In this document: in pieces, positions 7,321 through 14,980 of the stretch
Layout of the letters: each line of letters starts with the position of its first letter
Numbering within the stretch: position 1 is the stretch's first letter
Assembly: GCA_946886875.1 (NCBI GenBank)
Contig: CAMPJN010000016.1
Coordinates: 1-23,144 of the forward strand
Direction of reading: 5' to 3'
Source: an uncultured Pseudomonas sp.
GTDB taxonomy: Bacteria; Pseudomonadota; Gammaproteobacteria; Pseudomonadales; Pseudomonadaceae
DNA: 23,144 nt
Notes under the pieces: model-generated
Told to the model about the DNA's origin: nothing
Seen by the model: the letters and a program-made list of their open reading frames with translations, nothing else
The model's database searches: none
Program-made: the position numbers and the translations under genes

Positions 7321-7623
7321 ATGTCGAAACTTGCGCAACTGCAGGGCGCGTTCGCCGCGCTGCAGCCCGAGCACCTCGAGGTGCTGGACGAAAGCCATAT
7401 GCACAGCCGTGGCACTGAAACCCATTACAAGGCAGTGATCGTCAGTCCGCAGTTCGCCGGGCTCAACTCGGTCAAGCGTCATCAGCGTGCCTACGCATGT
7501 CTGGGCGAACTGATGAGCCAGATACACGCTCTGGCGCTGCACACCTACACCCCCGAAGAGTGGGCGCAAAGTGGCGCGGCCCCGGCGTCGCCGACCTGCA
7601 AAGGCGGCAGCGCACTGGGCTGA
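7321..7623 (+). CDS. bolA: BolA family protein
   Basis: A 100-aa cytoplasmic protein. ATG 7321 has CGGAG (7308-7312) upstream; GTG 7312 in frame overlaps that site and is less likely. Core features: LEVLDESHMHS (19-29), HYKAVIVSPQFAGLNSVKRHQRAY (35-58) and LHALALHTYTPEEW-like block IHALALHTYTPEEW (68-81), all canonical for BolA1. Such proteins pair with monothiol glutaredoxins to bind a shared [2Fe-2S] cluster, and in E. coli affect morphology and stress response. The invariant His74 is present. The last 19 residues (Ala/Gly/Ser rich with one Cys) form a disordered tail. A strong terminator follows at 7674-7702. Confidence 0.93.
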   Translation: MSKLAQLQGAFAALQPEHLEVLDESHMHSRGTETHYKAVIVSPQFAGLNSVKRHQRAYACLGELMSQIHALALHTYTPEEWAQSGAAPASPTCKGGSALG

Positions 7624-7673
7624 GACAATCCGCCCCTACACCTGCAGCCTGAACAAACGTAAACTGCGCTACC

Positions 7674-7702
7674 CGCCGGCTCCTGGGCCGGCGCGCTTTT
7701 TT
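7674..7702 (+). terminator. Rho-independent terminator after bolA
   Basis: CGCCGGC (7674-7680), loop TCCTGG, GCCGGCG (7687-7693), then a short CGC and six Ts (7697-7702). A perfect 7-bp GC stem followed by a U-run ends the DUF2059-bolA transcript and isolates it from trhO. Confidence 0.88.
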
Positions 7703-7749
7703 CAATGCCCAGTCCGCCCTTTACGTGGGCGACTACTGAAGGACACCCC

Positions 7750-8688
7750 ATGACCGATAAGATCGTTGTGGCGGCGCTGTACAAGTTCGTCACCCTGACG
7801 GACTACCAGGCGCTGCGCGAACCCCTGCTGCAAGCCATGCTGGAGCACGGCATCAAAGGCACCTTGTTGCTCGCCGAAGAAGGCATCAACGGCACCGTAT
7901 CCGGCAGCCGCGCGGGCATCGACGGGCTGCTCGCCTGGTTCGCCCTGGACCCACGTCTGGCCGATATCGACCATAAAGAGTCGTATTGCGATGAGCAGCC
8001 GTTCTACCGCACCAAGGTCAAATTGAAGAAAGAGATCGTCACCTTGGGTGTGCCCGGGGTCGATCCCAATCAGCAGGTCGGCAAGTATGTCGAGCCCAAG
8101 GACTGGAACGCACTACTCGACGATCCCGAAGTGCTGCTGATCGACACGCGCAACGACTACGAAGTCGCCATCGGCACCTTCGAAGGCGCAGTCGATCCGC
8201 AGACCAAGTCGTTCCGCGAGTTTCCCGACTACATCAAGGCGCACTTCGATCCGGCCAAGCACAAGAAGGTGGCGATGTTCTGCACCGGCGGCATTCGCTG
8301 CGAGAAGGCTTCCAGCTATATGCTCGGTGCAGGTTTCGAGGAGGTCTTCCACCTCAAAGGCGGCATTCTCAAATACCTCGAAGAAGTGCCCCAAGAACAG
8401 ACCAAGTGGCAGGGCGACTGCTTCGTCTTCGATAATCGAGTGACGGTGCGTCACGATCTTACCGAAGGCGATTACGACCAATGCCACGCCTGCCGCACCC
8501 CGGTTTCAGTGGCGGATCGTCACTCCGAGTTCTACACCCCGGGCGTCAGTTGCCCGCATTGCTGGGACTCGCTGCCGGAGAAGACCCGCGCCGGCGCCCG
8601 CGAACGGCAGAAGCAGATCGAGCTGGCCAAGGCGCGCAACATGCCTCACCCGCTTGGTTACAATCCGCGTCGAACGGCTGAGGGCTGA
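7750..8688 (+). CDS. trhO: TrhO, tRNA uridine(34) hydroxylase (rhodanese, UPF0176)
   Basis: A 312-aa cytoplasmic protein of the YceA/TrhO family, which makes 5-hydroxyuridine at tRNA position 34 by an oxygen-dependent route. The N-terminal UPF0176 domain (about 1-110) has the typical [20 protein letters not shown] block (34-53). The rhodanese domain (about 120-215) has [10 protein letters not shown] and the active-site loop CTGGIRCEK with Cys178 and Cys184. A C-terminal segment carries two CxxC pairs (Cys245/Cys248 and Cys268/Cys271), probably a zinc knuckle. ATG 7750 follows GAAGGACA; the in-frame ATG 7705 would place extra residues in the bolA terminator region and is unlikely. The FrnE-like gene starts 2 bp after the stop. 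Confidence 0.95.
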   Translation: MTDKIVVAALYKFVTLTDYQALREPLLQAMLEHGIKGTLLLAEEGINGTVSGSRAGIDGLLAWFALDPRLADIDHKESYCDEQPFYRTKVKLKKEIVTLGVPGVDPNQQVGKYVEPKDWNALLDDPEVLLIDTRNDYEVAIGTFEGAVDPQTKSFREFPDYIKAHFDPAKHKKVAMFCTGGIRCEKASSYMLGAGFEEVFHLKGGILKYLEEVPQEQTKWQGDCFVFDNRVTVRHDLTEGDYDQCHACRTPVSVADRHSEFYTPGVSCPHCWDSLPEKTRAGARERQKQIELAKARNMPHPLGYNPRRTAEG

Positions 8689-8690
8689 CT

Positions 8691-9323
8691 ATGCAAGCGC
8701 GCTTGCTCTACGTGATGGACCCGATGTGTTCCTGGTGCTGGGGTTTTGCACCGGTGCTGGAGGCCCTCGCCGAGCAGGCGGCCGCCGCAGGCGTCGGCCT
8801 GGACCTGGTGTTGGGCGGCTTACGCCGTGACAGCGTGGCCATCGATCCGGCGTCGCGGGTGCGCTACCTGGGCTACTGGCAGGCGGTCAACGCCAGTACC
8901 GGGCAGTTGTTCAATTTCGCCGATGGCTTGCCCGTGGGCATGGTCTACGACACCGAGCCGGCCTGCCGGGCGGTGGTGACCGCGCGCAATCTCGACCCGC
9001 AGAGCGCCTGGCCGTTGACCAAGTTGATCCAGCGGGCGTTTTACGCCGAGGCTGTGGATGTGACCCGCGCCAGTGTGCTGGTCGAACTGGCCGAGCGCGC
9101 CGGCATCCCGCGCATTGTGTTTGCCGAAGCCTTCGACAGCGCCGAGCAGCGTGCGGCCACCGTCGCCGATTTCAGCTGGGCGCAGGATCTGGGCATCGCC
9201 GGTTTCCCCACCTTGCTGGCCGAGCGCGACGGGCAAATGGCCCTGCTGACCAACGGCTATCAGCCTCTCGAGGTGCTGCAACCGTTGCTCGCGCGCTGGC
9301 TGGAGCGTGGTGCCCATGCCTGA
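8691..9323 (+). CDS. DsbA/FrnE-family thioredoxin-fold protein
   Basis: A 210-aa DsbA-like protein of the cytoplasmic FrnE/COG3531 type: no signal peptide, and an N-terminal active site MDPMCSWCWGF with Cys13 and Cys16. Residues about 30-140 form the helical insertion (PASRVRYLGYWQAVN, LIQRAFYAEAVDVT) and the cis-proline loop is GIAGFPTLLA near residue 170. The CxxC pair suggests thiol-disulfide exchange or isomerase-type activity; the true partner is unknown. It starts 2 bp after trhO, with GAGGG upstream, and its last 8 bases overlap the ATG of the ABC exporter, so all three are translationally coupled. Confidence 0.85.
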   Translation: MQARLLYVMDPMCSWCWGFAPVLEALAEQAAAAGVGLDLVLGGLRRDSVAIDPASRVRYLGYWQAVNASTGQLFNFADGLPVGMVYDTEPACRAVVTARNLDPQSAWPLTKLIQRAFYAEAVDVTRASVLVELAERAGIPRIVFAEAFDSAEQRAATVADFSWAQDLGIAGFPTLLAERDGQMALLTNGYQPLEVLQPLLARWLERGAHA

Positions 9324-11094
9324 TCGCTTGAGCTGGGCAGAAGTTCGTCGGCTCGCGTTGCACCATAAAAAAGCGCTGATCCTGGCGAATCTGGTGGCCG
9401 TTCTGGCCACCTTGTGCAGTGTGCCTATCCCTTTGCTGTTGCCGCTGCTGGTCGACGAAGTGCTGCTGCACGACGGCGATGCAGCGCTCAAGGTGATGGA
9501 CAACTTCCTCCCCGGCGCCTGGCAGACTTCGGTCGGCTATATCGGTCTTATGCTGGTGCTGACTTTGCTGCTGCGCGGCTCGGCGTTGATCTTCAACGTG
9601 CTGCAGGCGCGCCAGTTCGCCCACCTGTCCAAGGATATCGTCTACCGCATCCGCCTCCGTTTGATCGAGCGGCTCAAACGTATTTCCCTCAGCGAATACG
9701 AAAGCCTCGGCGGCGGTACAGTAACTACTCATCTGGTCACCGACCTGGAAACGCTGGACAAATTCGTCGGCGAGACCTTGAGCCGCTTTCTGGTGGCGAT
9801 GCTGACCCTGGCCGGCACTTCGGCGATCCTGATCTGGATGCATTGGCAGCTGGCGCTGCTGATCCTGCTGTTCAACCCGCTGGTGATCTACGCAACAGTG
9901 CTGCTGGGCAAGCGGGTCAAACACCTGAAGAAGCTTGAAAACGACAGCACTTCGAGCTTTACCCAGGCATTGACCGAAACCCTCGAAGCCATCCAGGAAA
10001 TCCGTGCGGGCAACCGTCAGGGCTACTTTCTCGGGCGTCTCGGCGGCCGGGCTCGCGAGGTACGCGACCACGCAGTGGCCTCGCAGTGGAAAACCGATGC
10101 GTCGAATCGCGCCAGCGGCTTGCTGTTCCAGTTCGGCATCGACGTATTCCGCGCCGCGGCGATGATCACGGTATTGTTCTCCGACCTGTCGATCGGCCAG
10201 ATGCTCGCGGTATTCAGCTACCTGTGGTTCATGATTGGCCCGGTCGAACAGCTGCTCAGCCTGCAATACGCCTTCTATGCCGCCGGTGGCGCGCTGACGC
10301 GGATCAATCAGCTGCTCAGCCGCAGCGACGAGCCGCAATACCCGGCGCGTGTAGATCCGTTCAAGGGGCGAGATACGGTGGGCATCGAAGTCAGCGGCCT
10401 GACTTTCGCCTACAACGACGAGCCGGTGCTCAATCAGCTCAACCTGAGCATCGCGCCGGGCGAGAAAGTCGCCATCGTCGGCGCCAGTGGCGGCGGCAAG
10501 AGCACCCTGGTGCAGTTGCTGCTCGGCCTCTACAGCGCCCAGGCCGGTACCATTCGTTTCGGCGGCAGCAGCCAGCAGGAGATCGGCCTGGATACGGTGC
10601 GCGAGAACGTCGCGGTGGTCCTGCAACACCCTGCGCTATTCAACGATACAGTGCGTGCCAACCTGTGCATGGGCCGCGAGCGCAGCGACGACGCCTGTTG
10701 GCGCGCCCTGGAGATCGCCCAGTTGGCCGATACCATTCGCATGTTGCCGCAGCGTCTGGACAGCATGGTGGGGCGTTCAGGGGTGCGTCTGTCCGGCGGT
10801 CAGCGCCAGCGTCTGGCGATTGCCCGCATGGTCCTGGCCGAGCCCAAAGTGGTGATTCTCGACGAGGCCACCTCGGCCCTTGATGCAGCCACTGAATATG
10901 CCCTGCATCAGGCGCTCAACCAGTTCCTGCGCGGGCGCACCACGCTGATCATTGCCCACCGCTTGTCGGCAGTGAAGCAGGCGGATCGGGTGCTGGTGTT
11001 CGATGGCGGTAGCGTCGCCGAGGACGGCGGGCACCAGCAATTGATCGCTGACGGTGGCTTATACGCCAAGCTTTACGGGCATTTGCAACAGTAG
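9316..11094 (+). CDS. ABC exporter half-transporter (fused permease-ATPase)
   Basis: A 592-aa inner-membrane half-transporter working as a dimer. The transmembrane domain spans about residues 15-315 with helices near 20-48, 72-98, 155-177, 178-198 and 265-310. The ATPase domain is complete: Walker A GASGGGKST (389-397), Q-loop Gln437 (VVLQHPALF), signature LSGGQRQRL (492-500), Walker B VVILDE (512-517) with catalytic Glu517, and H-loop His548. It resembles MsbA/type IV exporters. ATG 9316 overlaps the end of the FrnE-like gene; GGAG at 9302-9305 is the likely ribosome binding site, and the two in-frame GTGs at 9307 and 9310 are too close to it. The substrate is unknown; the thiol-handling neighbours hint at a sulfur or redox compound (inference). 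Confidence 0.9.
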   Translation: MPDRLSWAEVRRLALHHKKALILANLVAVLATLCSVPIPLLLPLLVDEVLLHDGDAALKVMDNFLPGAWQTSVGYIGLMLVLTLLLRGSALIFNVLQARQFAHLSKDIVYRIRLRLIERLKRISLSEYESLGGGTVTTHLVTDLETLDKFVGETLSRFLVAMLTLAGTSAILIWMHWQLALLILLFNPLVIYATVLLGKRVKHLKKLENDSTSSFTQALTETLEAIQEIRAGNRQGYFLGRLGGRAREVRDHAVASQWKTDASNRASGLLFQFGIDVFRAAAMITVLFSDLSIGQMLAVFSYLWFMIGPVEQLLSLQYAFYAAGGALTRINQLLSRSDEPQYPARVDPFKGRDTVGIEVSGLTFAYNDEPVLNQLNLSIAPGEKVAIVGASGGGKSTLVQLLLGLYSAQAGTIRFGGSSQQEIGLDTVRENVAVVLQHPALFNDTVRANLCMGRERSDDACWRALEIAQLADTIRMLPQRLDSMVGRSGVRLSGGQRQRLAIARMVLAEPKVVILDEATSALDAATEYALHQALNQFLRGRTTLIIAHRLSAVKQADRVLVFDGGSVAEDGGHQQLIADGGLYAKLYGHLQQ

Positions 11095-11170
11095 CGCCGC
11101 TGCAGCGCCCGGCTCAGGTGCGGGTGGGGACATAGCGATGAGAAATTTTTGAAAAAGTTCCCTTGAACAG

Positions 11171-11198
11171 TTGACAGGGTGAGGACAGCGGCTAGTTT
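11171..11198 (+). promoter_or_regulatory. Predicted sigma-70 promoter of comEA-like gene
   Basis: Perfect -35 box TTGACA (11171-11176), 16-bp spacer and TAGTTT (11193-11198, 3 of 6) as -10, about 60 bp upstream of the comEA-like start. The strong -35 and correct position make it plausible. Confidence 0.45.
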
Positions 11199-11257
11199 GA
11201 AAAGCGTGGAGCGGGATGTCCCACGTTATTGAACAAACTCACGGAAGGACTCACAAC

Positions 11258-11581
11258 ATGTTTAAACCACGACTCTGTTCTCTGTTATTCGCGCTGTTTG
11301 CCTCTGCGTCGTTAGCCGTTGCGGCCGCTGAGGTGTCTTCAAAGCCAACCAGCCCAGCCGAGGAGGTTCAGGTTGCCGCGGTTGCTCAAGTCGATCTCAA
11401 TTCCGCCGATGTCGCCACGCTGCAGCGTGAGTTGTTAGGAGTTGGCCAGGTCAGAGCGGAGGCCATCGTGGCCCATCGCGAGGAGCATGGTAAGTTTGCA
11501 TCGGTCGATGAGTTACTTGAAGTGAAAGGTATCGGGGCGGCCATCTTGGAGAAGAACCGCGATAGATTGAGCGTGAATTGA
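11258..11581 (+). CDS. ComEA-like exported helix-hairpin-helix DNA-binding protein
   Basis: A 107-aa protein. ATG 11258 has GGAAGGA (11243-11249). A signal peptide (MFKPRLCSLLFALFASASLAVAAA) is followed by a Pro/Glu/Val linker (25-44) and a ComEA-type double HhH unit: VDLNSADVATLQRELLGVGQVRAEAIVAHRE (45-75) and FASVDELLEVKGIGAAILEKNRDRL (80-104). This is the minimal periplasmic DNA-binding ComEA form of Gram-negatives, which in transformable species ratchets incoming DNA into the periplasm. No comEC or pilus genes are nearby, so competence is possible but not shown. A promoter and terminator make it a single-gene unit. Confidence 0.9.
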   Translation: MFKPRLCSLLFALFASASLAVAAAEVSSKPTSPAEEVQVAAVAQVDLNSADVATLQRELLGVGQVRAEAIVAHREEHGKFASVDELLEVKGIGAAILEKNRDRLSVN

Positions 11582-11601
11582 CGTTGTCATGTTGAGTGAG
11601 G

Positions 11602-11627
11602 GGCCGGTTTTTTAACCGGCCTTTTTT
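11602..11627 (+). terminator. Rho-independent terminator after comEA-like gene
   Basis: GGCCGGTT (11602-11609), TTTT loop, AACCGGCC (11614-11621) and six Ts (11622-11627). Perfect 8-bp stem, 20 bp after the stop codon. The convergent gene ends at 11667; on that strand the hairpin lacks a following U-run. Confidence 0.93.
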
Positions 11628-11666
11628 GTTTCCGCAGTGCTGAGAGGTCGGCTCTACGTATCGTTG

Positions 11667-11939
11667 CTAGCCAGCCAGAATCATATAGACCGCATAGACC
11701 GCGGCCATCAGAACGATCAACCCCAGCCAGATCAGTCCGTTGGTTCTGTTCAGTCCGACGATACCGGCGCCGCGCATGCGGATGGGCGGATGCTGTTCGA
11801 GATAGAGCGCAAGTTGCTCCTTGGCCTCTGCCTGAGTGATGCCGTGGTTGAGGCTGAGCATCCTGACGGCGTCTTCATGGTGGCCGCGTTGCATGGCTTC
11901 CAGCACTGGTCTGGGTAAGGTTATCTCTGCTTGGGACAT
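11667..11939 (-). CDS. Small tail-anchored protein with bL12 C-terminal-domain-like region
   Basis: A 90-aa protein starting at ATG 11939 with AAGGAGA upstream. Residues 8-48 (LPRPVLEAMQRGHHEDAVRMLSLNHGITQAEAKEQLALYLE) follow the pattern of the ribosomal bL12 C-terminal domain, 'V.e..r.G.k.eAik.lr..tGl.l.eAk..ve', which recurs in small Pseudomonas membrane proteins. Residues 68-89 (GLIWLGLIVLMAAVYAVYMILA) form one C-terminal transmembrane helix, so the soluble part probably faces the cytoplasm. Function unknown. The similarity is from pattern recognition alone. It is monocistronic and convergent with the comEA-like gene. Confidence 0.75.
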   Translation of the reverse strand: MSQAEITLPRPVLEAMQRGHHEDAVRMLSLNHGITQAEAKEQLALYLEQHPPIRMRGAGIVGLNRTNGLIWLGLIVLMAAVYAVYMILAG

Positions 11940-12118
11940 ACGACGTCTCCTTTCGGGGATGTTTCGTAGCGAGCTGCGTTACCGCGCAACCGACTGGACC
12001 TGATAAAGGTCAACAAACCCTGGGGCCTGTGGTTTTTAGACGTTGTTGAGCGGCCAGGGTTCGCCTACCGACCGACAGCGCCCATGGCCCGGCGATGAAA
12101 GAAACGGAGGAGGGCACG

Positions 12119-12481
12119 ATGCTGTGGGATTGGGCTGCGGATGCGGTGTTGTTGATTCATCTGCTGTTTATCGCCTTTGTGCTCCTTGGTGGTTTGCTGG
12201 TGTTGCGTTGGCCATGCTTGGCTTGGTTACACCTGCCCGCTGCCCTATGGGGGGCAACGGTGGAGTTGATGCATCTGCAGTGCCCGTTAACGCCGCTTGA
12301 AAACTCCTTGCGCGAGGCTGCCGGGAAGGTCGGTTATGACGGCGGTTTCATCGCCCATTACCTGATGCCGGTGATTTATCCCGCCGGCCTGACTCCGCAG
12401 ACTCAGCTCGTACTCGGAGCTTCGGTGCTGTTGCTCAACGGCCTGGTTTACAGCTGGGTGCTGCTGCGAAAGAAGCATTAG
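12119..12481 (+). CDS. DUF2784 domain membrane protein
   Basis: A 120-aa inner-membrane protein. ATG 12119 is chosen for the excellent GGAGG (12106-12110) 8 bp upstream; the in-frame ATG 12095 has no such site. Membrane helices lie near residues 8-28 (AVLLIHLLFIAFVLLGGLLVL), 33-52 and 96-116. DUF2784 markers are the N-terminal HLLFIAFVLLGG, central WGATVELMHLQCPLTPLEN (43-62) and HYLMPVIYP (80-88). The family is uncharacterised. It stands between the tail-anchored protein (divergent) and the SDR gene, 162 bp from the latter, with no obvious partner. Confidence 0.87.
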   Translation: MLWDWAADAVLLIHLLFIAFVLLGGLLVLRWPCLAWLHLPAALWGATVELMHLQCPLTPLENSLREAAGKVGYDGGFIAHYLMPVIYPAGLTPQTQLVLGASVLLLNGLVYSWVLLRKKH

Positions 12482-12643
12482 GTGCGTTTTAGGGCAAGGT
12501 TTCCCCAGGCGCCCGTTGGCATATTGCAGATGGCTTTGCGCTCAATGCTAACCGATCATTCAGGAAAGTGATGATATGGGGAATGGGTGAATTCCTTGGC
12601 TACACTGGGCCCATCTACTACTGCACTCAAAGGCGACTTCCCT

Positions 12644-13450
12644 ATGCAAAATCGCATGATGATCACTGGCGCTGGCTCGGGTTTGGGCCGCGAAATCGCG
12701 CTGCGCTGGGCACGCGAGGGTTGGCGTTTAGCGCTCTCCGATGTCAGCGAGCCGGGCTTGGCGGAAACCTTGAAATTGGTTCGCGCCGCTGGCGGTGATG
12801 GTTTCACCATGCGTTGCGATGTGCGCGATTACAGCCAGTTGACGGCGTTGGCCCAGGCTTGCGAAGAGAAGTTCGGCGGCATCGATATCATCGTCAATAA
12901 CGCCGGTGTTGCGGCGGGAGGCTTCTTCGCCGACCTGTCGCTGGAAGACTGGGAATGGCAGATATCGATCAACCTGATGGGGGTGGTCAAGGGCTGCAAG
13001 GCGTTCCTGCCGTTGCTTGAGCGCAGCAAGGGCAAGATCGTCAACGTCGCGTCCATGGCCGCGCTGATGCAAGGCCCGGCGATGAGCAATTACAACGTGG
13101 CCAAGGCCGGTGTGGTGGCATTGTCGGAAAGCCTGCTGGCCGAGCTGAAGATGCAGGAAATCGGTGTGCATGTGGTATGCCCGTCGTTCTTCCAGACCAA
13201 TCTGCTCGATTCCTTCCGCGGTCCGACACCGGCCATGAAAGCCCAGGTCGGCAAGCTGCTGGAAAATTCGCCGATCAGCGCGGCAGATATCGCCCAGTAC
13301 ATCTACGAAGAAATCGCCAAGGGCGAGTTCATGATTCTGCCCCACGAACAGGGGCGCGCGGCTTGGGCGCTGAAGCAGCAGAACCCACAGGCGCTGTACG
13401 ACGAAATGACCGCCATGGCCGATCGCATGCGCAAGCCCAAGCCGGAATAG
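12644..13450 (+). CDS. Short-chain dehydrogenase/reductase (SDR) family oxidoreductase
   Basis: A 268-aa cytoplasmic classical SDR. Cofactor loop TGAGSGLG (8-15), acidic Asp33 after the second strand (favours NAD(H), inference), NNAG (85-88), Asn110, and catalytic Ser137 with YNVAK giving Tyr150 and Lys154. ATG 12644 is preceded by AAGGCGAC; upstream in-frame ATG 12587 would add 19 residues before the Rossmann fold and is unlikely. The C-terminus (about 205-268) is an extended helical region ending in a Lys/Pro tail. The substrate cannot be read from sequence. Its upstream gap (12482-12643) shows no convincing promoter or hairpin. Confidence 0.92.
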   Translation: MQNRMMITGAGSGLGREIALRWAREGWRLALSDVSEPGLAETLKLVRAAGGDGFTMRCDVRDYSQLTALAQACEEKFGGIDIIVNNAGVAAGGFFADLSLEDWEWQISINLMGVVKGCKAFLPLLERSKGKIVNVASMAALMQGPAMSNYNVAKAGVVALSESLLAELKMQEIGVHVVCPSFFQTNLLDSFRGPTPAMKAQVGKLLENSPISAADIAQYIYEEIAKGEFMILPHEQGRAAWALKQQNPQALYDEMTAMADRMRKPKPE

Positions 13451-13573
13451 TTTATCTGTCCGGGAGGTCAGTTTTTCCGCCCTCGGTCTTGTTCGCTGAT
13501 CGGCCCGGCGTTAGGGTTGCTGATCCTGCCCGCCTGGCTGCCATGTCGTTGGTATTACTGTGAAACCTGCCTC

Positions 13574-13739
13574 TAGGAGCCTGTTGGACTTAACCGTTCG
13601 TAGCGAGGGAAAGTCCGGGTTGAGGCAGTTTTGTTGCTTTTCCGAGGCGAATAGCTGGCTATTTAACGAGGGAAAGCAGCAAAAATGACCAAGTCCGGCT
13701 TTTCCGCAGTAGAACAGCGTCAAGTCCGACAGGCTCCTA
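13574..13739. repeat. 166-bp MITE-like palindromic element with TAGGAGCCTGT termini
   Basis: Terminal inverted repeats at 13574-13594 and 13719-13739 match 19 of 21 (TAGGAGCCTGT...GACTT... against its complement). Nested pairs: TTTTGTTGCTTTTCC (13629-13643) against GGAAAGCAGCAAAAA (13671-13685, mostly complementary), and a central AATAGC-TG-GCTATT palindrome near 13650-13663. The element can fold as one long hairpin. It is unlike the GTTGAAAAAC elements. Its right half contains the ATG of the downstream MFS reading frame (13685). Confidence 0.82.
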
Positions 13740-14887
13740 AAGTCATGCTGTTGCTGGCCCTGGTGCTGGCCGCGATCAACTTGCGGCCCGGCATCACCTC
13801 GCTGGCGCCGTTGATCGAACGGATTGCCGAAGAGTTATTCCTGAGTCGCACGCTGATCAGCCTGACCACGGCGCTACCGGTGCTGTGCATGGGGTTGTTG
13901 GCGCCGTTCGCGCCGCGTTTGGCCGTGCGCTTTGGTCTGGAGCGTACCATCGCTCTGTGTCTGGGGGTGATCGCCCTGGCGTTGTTGCTGCGTCTGTTCG
14001 GGCAAATGAGTGCATTGCTGATCGGCAGCGCGGTTCTGCTGGGTGCGGCTATCGCGGTGGCCGGACCGCTGCTGTCCGGGTTCATCAAACGCTACTTCGC
14101 CGCGCAGATGGGCAGGGTGGTCGGTTGGTATTCCTTGGGTATGGCCATAGGCGGCGCGGGCGGTGCGGTACTGACGGTACCCATTACCCGCTCGCTCGGC
14201 GACGATTGGTCGCTGGGGCTGGTGTCCTGGGCGCTGCCTGCGCTGCTGGGCTTGGCGCTGTGGTGGCGGCTGCCGAACCGGATCGAATCGGAAGATCTTG
14301 CCCAGAGCAGCGGCGGCTTGCCTTGGCGGCGGCCCCGGGCCTGGCTGATCAGCTGTTTCTTCGCCGTTCAGGCCGGGTTGTTCTATGCCCTGGCGACCTG
14401 GTCGGTGGCGCGATATCACGAAGCGGGGCTGAGTCTGCTGCACAGCAACACTTTGTTCAGCCTGTCGATGCTGATGGGGTTGCCGAGTGCCTTCCTGCTG
14501 CCTTGGCTGGCGCAGCGCTTCCAGAATCGCTACGCCTTGCTGCTGGCATGCGGCCTGTTGTCCAGTCTCAGCCTGGCGATGATCACCTTCGCGCCGACGC
14601 TGTTGCCGGAGGTGTGGGCGGTGAGCATCGGTTTCAGCTTGGGCGGTTCCTTCGCATTGTCCCTGGTGTTGCCGTTGTACGAGGCGGGGTCGCCGTTGGC
14701 GGTCAGTCGCTGGACCGCGATGATGCTCTGTCTGGGTTACTGCCTGGCCTGCTTGACACCGATACTCAGCGGGCTGGCGCGCGATCTGTCGGGCAACTAT
14801 CAACTGCCCTTTATGGTGCTGACCGGCCTGGCGCTGCTGATGACCGTGCTGGCCTGGTTGATGCGCCGTGGCCCGCGTCGGGCATAG
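13685..14887 (+). CDS. MFS transporter, CynX/NimT (COG2807) type
   Basis: A 400-aa inner-membrane transporter with about 12 hydrophobic helices. The opening block LVLAAINLRPGITSLAPLI, early LPVLCMGLLAPFAPRLAVRFGLERTI and the mid-protein FFAVQAGLFYALATW are typical of the CynX/NimT branch (cyanate, 2-nitroimidazole or drug/metabolite efflux-like permeases). The start is uncertain. ATG 13685 lies inside the 166-bp palindromic repeat and would make residues 1-18 repeat-encoded (MTKSGFSAVEQRQVRQAP); ATG 13745 just after the repeat gives a 380-aa protein that starts directly at the first helix but lacks a visible Shine-Dalgarno. GAGGGAAAG lies upstream of 13685 with long spacing. Substrate unknown. 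Confidence 0.85.
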   Translation: MTKSGFSAVEQRQVRQAPKVMLLLALVLAAINLRPGITSLAPLIERIAEELFLSRTLISLTTALPVLCMGLLAPFAPRLAVRFGLERTIALCLGVIALALLLRLFGQMSALLIGSAVLLGAAIAVAGPLLSGFIKRYFAAQMGRVVGWYSLGMAIGGAGGAVLTVPITRSLGDDWSLGLVSWALPALLGLALWWRLPNRIESEDLAQSSGGLPWRRPRAWLISCFFAVQAGLFYALATWSVARYHEAGLSLLHSNTLFSLSMLMGLPSAFLLPWLAQRFQNRYALLLACGLLSSLSLAMITFAPTLLPEVWAVSIGFSLGGSFALSLVLPLYEAGSPLAVSRWTAMMLCLGYCLACLTPILSGLARDLSGNYQLPFMVLTGLALLMTVLAWLMRRGPRRA

Positions 14888-14980
14888 TCGCGGAGCTGAA
14901 ATAGACAAAGTTCGCAGCAGTTCCTTTCTTGCATGCCAACGCTGTGATAGAAGGCAGCCTTGATTTGCTGGAGTGCCCGT

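Noticed and set aside
9172..10629. Long minus-strand open frame opposite the FrnE-like and ABC genes
   Set aside because: It mirrors the ABC exporter, with Gln/His-rich composition and no motif; a shadow of codon bias.
12016..12061. AACCCTGG/CCAGGGTT inverted repeat with a 30-nt spacer
   Set aside because: The 8-bp arms are perfect, but the long spacer and lack of a T-run or linked gene signal make chance likely.
12515..12535. Possible sigma-54 promoter (TTGGCATATTGCA)
   Set aside because: The GG and GC pairs are only 6 nt apart instead of 10, so it does not fit the -24/-12 rule.
13451..13573. Possible gene remnant between the SDR gene and the palindromic element
   Set aside because: A hydrophobic stretch (LLILPAWLPCRWYYC) can be translated, but there is no start, no family match and only about 30 codons; I see nothing definite here.
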